A stretch of 5,139 nucleotides of DNA, taken from NCBI GenBank assembly GCA_003487525.1, contig DNDT01000354.1, positions 3,443 to 8,581 on the forward strand, in the 5' to 3' direction. Shown here piece by piece: positions 1-5,139 of the stretch. The notes below the pieces were generated by a model. The model saw only the letters and a list, made by a program, of their open reading frames with translations, did no database searches and was not told the origin of the DNA. The translations under genes were made by a program, and so were the position numbers. The stretch is from Flavobacteriales bacterium (GTDB taxonomy: Bacteria; Bacteroidota; Bacteroidia; Flavobacteriales_E; Vicingaceae). The first letter of the stretch is position 1. Every line of letters starts with the position of its first letter.

Positions 1-1
1 A

Positions 2-121
2 TTCATTGCCGCACCTGTATTTTGCTGCCGATTGATGCCCACTTCGATAACCGGGGAATACGTAAAATATCATGCTCCATCATTCCAACTACCGGTCAAT
101 GATTATACTTGTATGGAGTAA
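2..121 (+). CDS. Possible 3' end of an upstream gene (partial, uncertain)
   Basis: The frame starting at base 2 has no stop from the left edge until TAA at 119-121, giving 39 codons (it begins FIAAPVFCC and ends NDYTCME). The last codons, ATG GAG TAA, contain the GGAG that serves as ribosome binding site of the next gene, and only three bases separate this stop from the next ATG. That tight spacing is typical of translationally coupled operon genes. However, the frame starting at base 1 is also open until TGA at 100-102, and 39 codons without a stop can occur by chance. I recognise no family in either translation. It may be a real C-terminus or simply non-coding leader; sequence to the left of the window would decide. 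Confidence 0.28.
   Translation, partial: FIAAPVFCCRLMPTSITGEYVKYHAPSFQLPVNDYTCME
115..118 (+). promoter_or_regulatory. Shine-Dalgarno sequence of the 461-residue membrane protein gene
   Basis: GGAG lies six bases before the ATG at 125, an ideal position. The other three complete genes in the window have only A/T-rich leaders before their starts, as is usual in Bacteroidota. The site favours ATG 125 over the in-frame ATG two codons later at 131, although GGAG at a 12-base distance could still weakly serve the second one. Confidence 0.55.
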
Positions 122-124
122 ATC

Positions 125-1510
125 ATGTCGATGTCAAAAAAATCAGAGATACTGGTTGTTTTATCGGGTGTTTTTATCCTGCTGACGTTTGCGTTTTACA
201 ACAGGTATCCATTTGTTTATTCCGATTCCGGCACATATATCCGGTCTGGATTTGAAGGCTATGTTCCTGTTGACAGACCTATCATGTACGGACTGTTCGT
301 CAGGCATATCAGCATGAAGTATTCATTGTGGCTCGTTGTTCTTGCTCAAAACATCATCCTCTCGTATGTGCTGTTTTCAACTTTAAAGTTTGTCATCAAG
401 GAGAATTACAGGATATGGTTTGTTCTGATCATATTTCTTTTGACGTTCACCACTGGGTTGGCCTCATTTTCAAATCAAATAATGGCGGACATATTTATGG
501 GAATACTTATCCTGAGTTTATTCATATTGCTTTTTGTCAAGAAATTGCCAACGTGGGACATGGTCTTTTTTACAGTCCTCATTATTTTTTCGGAGGCTTG
601 CCATTTTTCCCATTTATTTGTTGCCTCTGCGCTGATGGTAATCATATTATTGACCAGGATGTTACCGTTTGCCCTGCTAAAGGAAATCAGCGTGAAAAGG
701 ATCGTCGCAGTTTCTTGCGTAGTGTTTTCGGTTTGGCTGATTGTACCGACTGTAAACTATTTTCACAGCTCGAAATTTTTTCTTTCCGAGGGCAGCCATG
801 TTTTTCTGATGGCTCATCTAAACGAAACGGGAGTGCTGAAAAGATACCTGGACGATCACTGTGACCAGTATCCGGAATTGTCATTGTGCGATCTGAATGA
901 AGATCTTCAGGTTGATGTAGGAACCTTTACCTGGGTTGATAGTTATTCGTCAAAATACGGTGGGTTCAAAGGAAGTAAAAAAGAATTTGATTTTATCCTG
1001 AACGAAATAATTAGCGATCCGGCATATTGGTGGGACAATGTTTTCAACTTCGTATTATATGGGTTGACTCAACTTACTGAAAATAGCGTCGGAGAAGGAT
1101 TAACTGCTCACGACAAAGGCAGTTCGCCATATTATTCGATTTACACCCACATGAACCGGGAAGCCTTTGACATGTTAAACAGCAAACAGAACAAATATGG
1201 AAAAGCCGTACTGAATTTTGATTTTCTGACTCGCATTCAATGGATCGTAATTCTGACTGCGCTTTTTGTTGTAATCTTCATTGTGGTGACCGGAAATTAT
1301 CGCTATTATGATCAAACCTCAATAAACTTTCTTGGTTTTATCCTGATTTGCATAGTGCTGAATGCATTTTTCACCGGAGGATTAATCGCGCCCAACGACA
1401 GATACAGTTCGCGGCTTATTTGGTTATTGCCACTATCGGTGGCAGTCATTTGCATAAATAATTGGAAGCACCTTAAGACGGGAATAAAATTTGGTCAGAA
1501 TGAATTTTGA
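125..1510 (+). CDS. Polytopic membrane protein, uncharacterised GT-C-glycosyltransferase-like family
   Basis: This 461-residue inner-membrane protein is of unknown function. It has one hydrophobic helix at about 8-25, a short exposed loop with YSDSGTYI (Asp34) and DRPIMYGLF (50-58), then helices at about 67-86, 96-113, 118-137, 144-176 (one or two) and 190-209. A large, probably periplasmic region spans about 210-365, followed by three helices at about 371-389, 400-420 and 429-446. An acidic residue in the loop after helix 1 is the usual place of the catalytic or metal residue in GT-C enzymes that use lipid-linked sugars, so such a role is inferred, not shown. The large loop carries LMAHL (228-232), YLDDHC (241-246), LC (254-255) and FTW (268-270). 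From memory these, and NDRYSSRLIWLLPL near the end, resemble hypothetical membrane proteins of Proteobacteria. The gene has a good ribosome binding site and converges on the next gene. Confidence 0.85.
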   Translation: MSMSKKSEILVVLSGVFILLTFAFYNRYPFVYSDSGTYIRSGFEGYVPVDRPIMYGLFVRHISMKYSLWLVVLAQNIILSYVLFSTLKFVIKENYRIWFVLIIFLLTFTTGLASFSNQIMADIFMGILILSLFILLFVKKLPTWDMVFFTVLIIFSEACHFSHLFVASALMVIILLTRMLPFALLKEISVKRIVAVSCVVFSVWLIVPTVNYFHSSKFFLSEGSHVFLMAHLNETGVLKRYLDDHCDQYPELSLCDLNEDLQVDVGTFTWVDSYSSKYGGFKGSKKEFDFILNEIISDPAYWWDNVFNFVLYGLTQLTENSVGEGLTAHDKGSSPYYSIYTHMNREAFDMLNSKQNKYGKAVLNFDFLTRIQWIVILTALFVVIFIVVTGNYRYYDQTSINFLGFILICIVLNAFFTGGLIAPNDRYSSRLIWLLPLSVAVICINNWKHLKTGIKFGQNEF

Positions 1511-1544
1511 TTGATCAAATGACCTTGCGATTGTCCTTGCACAG

Positions 1545-3119
1545 TTAATAAACGTACGTATTCCGCATTAGACCAAAGTGAAATAGTTCAGAAAGTTCAG
1601 ACAGAGATTTGTCGTTTTCCGTAATGAGAATCAGATTGGGACGGCCTTCAATACGTTCATATTTTAAGGACGGAGTAATTTCCGGCAGAGAGTCAATATT
1701 CGGATTGAAGATGAGAACTCGATCCCTTGAGTGGTCTTTCTCATCGACAAAAATCCAGGTTCTCCGTTCGAAAACGTTTATGATACTTTGAGGCAGTTCG
1801 CTTTCCAATAACGGACAGGCATAATTGTAGAATTCCAGTTCAGGAACACCATATTTCCAGTCGACGACGTACACAATCAGATCTGCGTCGTATTGCCTGA
1901 TCCGTTCTTTCCATTCGGCGCACCGTTTCTTTAAGTCCTCTATCGAGCTCAATGCAATTGAGCCATGATTTTTTAGCTCGGTATGTTTCTGAATAACGGA
2001 TTTAGTTTCCAGGATTTTAATGAAAAGCACGATGCATCCAATCCCCAAAATTACCCGTGTCCATAATCGTTCATTGAATTTAACGGTATTTGTCAACCAG
2101 AACATACCCACTCCCAATACAAGAGGAATGCCTAGGAACATTCGTACAGAGGTGAAAAAAATGGTGTCCATCCCGTCATTTACTTTGTGCATACCCATTA
2201 ACCCGAGAAAGAAAACTACGCTCAGTGCCAAACTCAGGCCTTTTTTCCAGTTCGTTTTCATCAGTTTAATTGCCAGAATCAGGATAACAGGCAGGACCAC
2301 CCAATTTCCCTTCCAAAAAACGGGGGTCAGGTAACCGAAGAATCGGTCCATGTGCAAAAATCCGTCCAACATCAGATCCATGCTGAATTTCATTTCCCAG
2401 GCCTTGTGAACAAGAAATTCAGGGTTAGAGATGTAAAACTGCCTGGCATAGTATTCAAGTGAAAAGAAGGGAATGGCGAATAGTACCGGTATCCAGTAAA
2501 ACAAAGGTTTATTGTAATTTTCAAATAAAAGATACAGGCTGACAGGAAAGGAGAGGACCAGTGAATTTGGGTTGAGGATGTACGAGACTGACACGGTCAA
2601 TCCGAGTATGATATACGATTTAATACCGTACGGATTCAATAGACAGTAGACAAGAAATCCGGTAAAAAATATCCCGCTTATGAACCCCCTGGTCATTGAA
2701 GTGACCATGTCGTATTCAATTGGAAGGGTGAGTGGTATTAAAAGAAAAATACAGGCTGCCAGATCATGACCATTGCGAAACAAGACAAATGAGAAAAGAA
2801 GGAAAGGAAATAACGCAAAAAGCAAGGTGCTAAGGGGCAAAGCCATGAAATGAGGCAGTCCGATCGCCAGCATTGGTATGGCCGGCAACGATTCCAGCAT
2901 AAAATTGTAGTTCTGCCCGTAAAAATAGGGTTCGTGAAAAATACCCCTTAAATAATCACTTGCAGATTGCCAGAAAATCAGGTCATCACTGCAGGTGTAC
3001 TTAAAACTGAATTGTGTTAAAAGAAAAATTCTGCCGGTCAGCAACATCAAAAAAAGAACCGATATCGCGAATCGTCGATCGTTGATGATTTTTAACAGTT
3101 TGTCTGACAGCAAGTTCAT
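1545..3119 (-). CDS. Polytopic GT-C (GT39/PMT-like) putative glycosyltransferase with soluble C-terminal domain
   Basis: A 524-residue inner-membrane protein. A first helix (about 17-37) is followed by a loop with SDD (44-46), YLRG (56-59) and YGQNYNFMLES (67-77), then about nine or ten more hydrophobic segments up to residue 370. An Asp-Asp pair just after helix 1, then Y-x-x-G and G-Q-x-Y, is the layout of the PMT_2/ArnT type of GT-C enzymes, which move a sugar from a polyprenyl-phosphate donor to a lipid or protein on the periplasmic side. Residues 371-524 are hydrophilic with alternating strands and helices, like the periplasmic C-terminal domains of many GT-C proteins. Acceptor and sugar cannot be inferred. 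The leader has no Shine-Dalgarno sequence; ATG 3119 is chosen because it directly precedes a short basic N-terminus and the first helix. A terminator upstream separates it from the rseP unit, so it is probably transcribed on its own. A fully uncharacterised membrane protein is the alternative. Confidence 0.82.
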   Translation of the reverse strand: MNLLSDKLLKIINDRRFAISVLFLMLLTGRIFLLTQFSFKYTCSDDLIFWQSASDYLRGIFHEPYFYGQNYNFMLESLPAIPMLAIGLPHFMALPLSTLLFALFPFLLFSFVLFRNGHDLAACIFLLIPLTLPIEYDMVTSMTRGFISGIFFTGFLVYCLLNPYGIKSYIILGLTVSVSYILNPNSLVLSFPVSLYLLFENYNKPLFYWIPVLFAIPFFSLEYYARQFYISNPEFLVHKAWEMKFSMDLMLDGFLHMDRFFGYLTPVFWKGNWVVLPVILILAIKLMKTNWKKGLSLALSVVFFLGLMGMHKVNDGMDTIFFTSVRMFLGIPLVLGVGMFWLTNTVKFNERLWTRVILGIGCIVLFIKILETKSVIQKHTELKNHGSIALSSIEDLKKRCAEWKERIRQYDADLIVYVVDWKYGVPELEFYNYACPLLESELPQSIINVFERRTWIFVDEKDHSRDRVLIFNPNIDSLPEITPSLKYERIEGRPNLILITENDKSLSELSELFHFGLMRNTYVY

Positions 3120-3147
3120 TTATCACTTTAGTGTATTTCCATGTCGG

Positions 3148-3155
3148 CCAATGTA
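3148..3155 (-). promoter_or_regulatory. Weak candidate -7 box for the 524-residue membrane protein gene
   Basis: Read on the minus strand this is TACATTGG, one mismatch from the Bacteroidota -7 consensus TAnnTTTG, ending 28 bases before the start codon. No clear TTG lies at the expected -33 distance. It is put forward because the gene lies downstream of a strong terminator and needs a promoter somewhere in 3120-3203; nothing else there fits better. Confidence 0.2.
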
Positions 3156-3203
3156 CAGTCTTTGGAGATGAGAAATGTCAGAATCACCTGATTGAGCACG
3201 AAC

Positions 3204-3229
3204 AAAAAAAGTCGGGTGAGCCCGACTTT
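3204..3229 (-). terminator. Rho-independent terminator after the PepSY-like lipoprotein gene
   Basis: On the minus strand, AAAGTCGGG, loop CTCA, then CCCGACTTT form a perfect nine-pair stem, and the T run continues so that seven consecutive T (3210-3204) sit at the 3' side. It begins 38 bases past the TAG of the lipoprotein gene. This is a textbook intrinsic terminator and ends the rseP-lipoprotein unit before the 524-residue gene. In the plus direction the stem is followed only by ATATTTT, so any bidirectional activity would be weaker. Confidence 0.9.
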
Positions 3230-3267
3230 ATATTTTCAGATGGAACGCAAGTTCTGTGGGTAAATGC

Positions 3268-3690
3268 CTATTCGTCCTTATCCTCATCCTCATCGTCATC
3301 CATCTCTCCGTTGTCACCATTATCGTCGTCATCTTCTTCTTCTATACCCATGAATCTGCCATCTGCGCCGTAGATCACATCCATTTCTTCTCCATCTTTC
3401 TTTAACTCTATCTCATAGGTAATTACCCCGTCAGGGGCAGTGATTTCTTCTACCTCACTGATGGTGTAATCTTCGTAAGAACTTCTCACGGCAGAAGCCA
3501 CGGATTCGGGTAGTTCCTGAACACTTATTTCGCGCTCATTGTTCTCTTCCTCATTATTCATTTCCTCCATTGCTTCATCGGTACCTTCGGTCATTACTTC
3601 ATCCTGAGAATCCGAATTTTCGTTGTTTGTTGCACAAGCCATGCTGAAAATCAAAGCAAAGGCGGCACTTATATATGCTATTTTTTTCAT
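3268..3690 (-). CDS. Acidic lipoprotein with one PepSY-like domain
   Basis: The product is a 140-residue envelope protein. A basic start (MKK), a hydrophobic stretch and SMAC (16-19) make a lipoprotein signal peptide with Cys19 as lipid site; Ser at -3 is unusual, but the lipobox is relaxed in Bacteroidota. A linker (20-52) with 13 acidic residues and no Lys or Arg leads to a single PepSY-like domain (about 55-116): ELPESV, a helix, ISEVEEI, a YEIEL strand and YGADGRFMG, the pattern I know from Pfam PepSY_like. The tail (117-140) has 18 acidic residues of 24. An ATG eight codons earlier (3714) is in frame, but 3690 gives a normal signal peptide. It follows rseP by 49 bp on the same strand and is ended by a terminator. 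PepSY domains have been proposed as protease inhibitors; here the function is unknown. The acidic Asp/Asn/Gly tail may bind calcium (inference). Confidence 0.88.
   Translation of the reverse strand: MKKIAYISAAFALIFSMACATNNENSDSQDEVMTEGTDEAMEEMNNEEENNEREISVQELPESVASAVRSSYEDYTISEVEEITAPDGVITYEIELKKDGEEMDVIYGADGRFMGIEEEDDDDNGDNGEMDDDEDEDKDE
3271..3343. repeat. Low-complexity TCN triplet/hexamer tract encoding the acidic tail
   Basis: The plus strand is dominated by TCN and CAT triplets: tandem TCCTCA at 3281-3292, a TCGTCA copy right after it, and four TCT units at 3332-3343. Read on the other strand these are GAT, GAC, GAG and GAA codons of the Asp/Glu-rich C-terminus of the lipoprotein. The unit length is a multiple of three, so slippage would change tail length without breaking the frame. 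Confidence 0.6.
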
Positions 3691-3714
3691 AATGAGGATT
3701 TTAAAAATACCCAT

Positions 3715-3722
3715 TAAAGGTA
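3715..3722 (-). promoter_or_regulatory. Weak candidate -7 box for the lipoprotein gene
   Basis: Minus-strand TACCTTTA differs in one base from TAnnTTTG and lies 24 bases before ATG 3690, within the gap after rseP. Transcription from it would begin downstream of the alternative ATG at 3714, which agrees with 3690 as start. No clear -33 element is seen, so read-through from rseP may be the main source of transcript. Confidence 0.22.
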
Positions 3723-3739
3723 GAAAAATCTGGGAATCT

Positions 3740-5062
3740 CTATTTAAACAGCTTTACAATATCGTTGCCGTTGGCGTAGAGAAGCAAACCGAGCAACAGA
3801 ATCATTCCGGCCATTTGCGCATATTCCAGGACCTTTTCATGTGGTTTTCTTCGAGATACAATCTCGTATAACAGGAACATGACATGCCCACCATCCAATG
3901 CCGGAATAGGGAGAAGATTCATAATTGCCAGAATGATTGACAAGAAAGCCGTGAAATTCCAAAATCGCTCCCAGTCCCATTCCGGTGAAAAAGCCTTGGC
4001 GATCATGACAAAACCCCCCAAAGATTCATAGGCCTTGGTCTCGGGATTGAAGATCAATTTCATTTGTTTGATGTAGTTGCTAAATGCATCTATTCCTTTT
4101 TTGTATCCGGCGGGAATGGCAGTGAAGGCATCGTAGGTTTCAACCTTCATCTGTATTTGTTCGCCGGGAGGAGTGACCTGAAAACCCAGGGTTCCTTGTT
4201 CCGTCACCATGGAATTTGTATAGAACATCTGCCCTGATCTAACAACCCCGACAGTCACTTCCTGATCCCTGTGAGATCGTAAAAAGTGCACCACATCCTG
4301 AAAGAACGGAACGCTGTCCTGGTTCAATTTGACGATGCGATCTCCTTTAAGCAAACCGGCTTCTTCGGCGGGTGAGCCCGCAGCCACTTCATAAATCTCT
4401 GCAATTATGGCGGGTTCGATAAATGTGACGTTTTCAGATTTTATTACCTCGGCGGTAAAGCCGGATGGGATGGCCAGGTTAAGTGTGGATCCGTTTCGAT
4501 CGATCTGAATACTACCGGGTTGATTGATGACGAGATCAAGCCGGATGTCGGTAAATTTCTCGATTCGACGGTTGTCAATACTGACTATCCTGTCCCCGTT
4601 TTCGAGTCCTATGGATTTCCCGAGCGAATCACAGTAGATTCCGTAGGTGAGTTGATCGTTTGGGATGTATTGATTGCCCCAAACAAATGCGATCATAATG
4701 TAAATTGCAATTCCCAAAACAGCATTGACACTGACTCCTCCAATCATTATGATTAATCGCTGCCATGCCGGTTTAGCCCTGAATTCCCATTCCTGGGCCG
4801 GTAACTTCATTTGTTCCCTGTCCATGGACTCATCGATCATTCCGGCTATTTTGACATATCCGCCAAGAGGAAGCCATCCGATGCCATATTCAGTGTCATT
4901 TTTTTTGTACTTGTAAAGAGAGAACCAGGGATCAAAAAAGAGGTAAAATTTTTCTACCCGTGTTCCAAATAACCGGGCGGGGATAAAATGTCCCAGTTCA
5001 TGTAAAATAACAAGTATCGAAAGTGAAAGAATAAGTTGCGCCGCTTGTGTAATCCAATCCAT
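3740..5062 (-). CDS. rseP: RseP-type site-2 protease, intramembrane zinc metalloprotease (M50)
   Basis: The 440-residue product is close in length to E. coli RseP (about 450). It cleaves transmembrane segments within the inner membrane, classically of anti-sigma factors in envelope-stress signalling and of leftover signal peptides. The zinc site is HELGH (21-25) in the first helix, with the third ligand in LDGG (389-392; Asp390) of MNLLPIPALDGGH. WLPLGGYVKIAGM (63-75) is the conserved membrane-associated beta-hairpin. A second membrane helix spans about 103-128. Two PDZ domains follow: about 139-200 (GLENGDRIVSID) and about 222-300 (GSPAEEAGLLKGDRIVKLN). Helices at about 367-385 and 415-430 close the protein. 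All catalytic residues are present and nothing is broken. The leader is A/T-rich without Shine-Dalgarno. In many bacteria the upstream neighbour is dxr, which would lie outside this window. The specific substrate in this organism cannot be told. Confidence 0.96.
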   Translation of the reverse strand: MDWITQAAQLILSLSILVILHELGHFIPARLFGTRVEKFYLFFDPWFSLYKYKKNDTEYGIGWLPLGGYVKIAGMIDESMDREQMKLPAQEWEFRAKPAWQRLIIMIGGVSVNAVLGIAIYIMIAFVWGNQYIPNDQLTYGIYCDSLGKSIGLENGDRIVSIDNRRIEKFTDIRLDLVINQPGSIQIDRNGSTLNLAIPSGFTAEVIKSENVTFIEPAIIAEIYEVAAGSPAEEAGLLKGDRIVKLNQDSVPFFQDVVHFLRSHRDQEVTVGVVRSGQMFYTNSMVTEQGTLGFQVTPPGEQIQMKVETYDAFTAIPAGYKKGIDAFSNYIKQMKLIFNPETKAYESLGGFVMIAKAFSPEWDWERFWNFTAFLSIILAIMNLLPIPALDGGHVMFLLYEIVSRRKPHEKVLEYAQMAGMILLLGLLLYANGNDIVKLFK

Positions 5063-5082
5063 TTATAAATTTTCTAAGTGCG

Positions 5083-5090
5083 CGAAAGTA
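5083..5090 (-). promoter_or_regulatory. Candidate -7 box for rseP
   Basis: Minus-strand TACTTTCG matches TAnnTTTG in all but one fixed position and ends 20 bases before the rseP ATG, a sensible leader length for this phylum. A matching TTG at -33 is not evident; the nearest T-rich stretch is TTTAAAA, about 22 bases upstream. rseP may instead be read from a promoter of an upstream gene beyond the window. Confidence 0.3.
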
Positions 5091-5139
5091 CGCTTATTTG
5101 AGTGAAGGTTTTAAAGGATGGGATTAAATATTGTTAATT

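Noticed and set aside
1..72. Possible divergent minus-strand gene starting MIFYVFPGY and leaving at the left edge
   Set aside because: It mirrors the plus-strand frame from base 2, is only about 24 codons and has no leader signal; I see no support for it.
104..111. TATACTTG as a -7 box for the 461-residue gene
   Set aside because: It lies 13 bases before the ATG, which would leave almost no leader and place the GGAG at or before the transcript start.
328..864. Open frame of 178 codons inside the 461-residue gene (+), and a 65-codon one at 687-884 (-)
   Set aside because: Both lie in other frames of a convincing membrane-protein gene and their translations are rich in Cys, His and Gly without any family pattern.
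1493..1524. Nested inverted repeat GGTCA...TTTGA/TCAAATGACC around the stop of the 461-residue gene, considered as a terminator
   Set aside because: The stem is split by an eight-base bulge, is AT-rich, and has no T tract after it in the plus direction and only a poor one in the minus direction.
1552..1559. Perfect palindrome ACGTACGT
   Set aside because: It lies within the last codons of the 524-residue gene, is short, and its flanks do not extend the symmetry; chance is a sufficient explanation.
1609..2334. Plus-strand open frames at 1609-1791 and 2020-2334
   Set aside because: They are antisense shadows of the 524-residue gene, without ribosome binding sites or recognisable motifs.
3178..3195. 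Imperfect dyad TCAGAATCA/TGATTGA as an operator for the 524-residue gene
   Set aside because: Only a five-pair core (AATCA/TGATT) is perfect; no known operator matches.
3131..3373. Plus-strand frame of 80 codons with a long serine run
   Set aside because: The serines are the antisense reading of the Asp/Glu codons of the lipoprotein tail, and the frame runs through the terminator.
3623..3871. Plus-strand frame of 82 codons across the lipoprotein/rseP junction
   Set aside because: It is antisense to two well-supported genes and has no homology-like pattern.
4520..4916. Plus-strand frames at 4520-4756 and 4725-4916
   Set aside because: They are antisense to the PDZ and membrane regions of rseP, whose identity is certain.

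Overview
The window reads as a chromosomal segment of a member of the Bacteroidota. The best evidence is the site-2 protease gene, whose N-terminal half (the FFDPWFSLYKYKK, TEYGIGWLPLGGYVKIAGM and DESMDREQM stretches) is of the type I know from that phylum. Supporting signs are a PepSY-like lipoprotein of a kind common there, an AT-leaning composition, and missing Shine-Dalgarno sequences ahead of three of the four complete genes. A rank below phylum cannot be given from this sequence.

Layout from left to right: (1) Positions 1-124 have no assignable gene; two plus-strand frames stay open from the left edge and one of them may be the tail of an upstream gene. (2) 125-1510 (+) encodes a 461-residue polytopic membrane protein of an uncharacterised, GT-C-glycosyltransferase-like family. 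(3) 1545-3119 (-) encodes a second polytopic GT-C/GT39-like protein of 524 residues with a soluble C-terminal domain, convergent with the first across a 34-bp gap. (4) 3120-3267 is intergenic and holds a strong rho-independent terminator for the gene to its right. (5) 3268-3690 (-) encodes a small, very acidic lipoprotein with one PepSY-like domain. (6) 3740-5062 (-) encodes RseP, a two-PDZ intramembrane zinc metalloprotease. (7) 5063-5139 is the rseP leader with a weak promoter candidate.

The right half forms a probable rseP-lipoprotein transcription unit: same strand, 49 bp apart, closed by the terminator at 3204-3229. The 524-residue gene lies beyond that terminator and probably has its own promoter. 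The two GT-C-like proteins could act in envelope glycan assembly, but nothing here names a substrate.

I see no mobile element, CRISPR array, RNA gene or defence system. Most of the window is ordinary. The points most worth following are the PepSY-like lipoprotein beside a membrane protease, its repeat-encoded acidic tail, and the uncharacterised 461-residue membrane protein with its conserved-looking two-cysteine loop.
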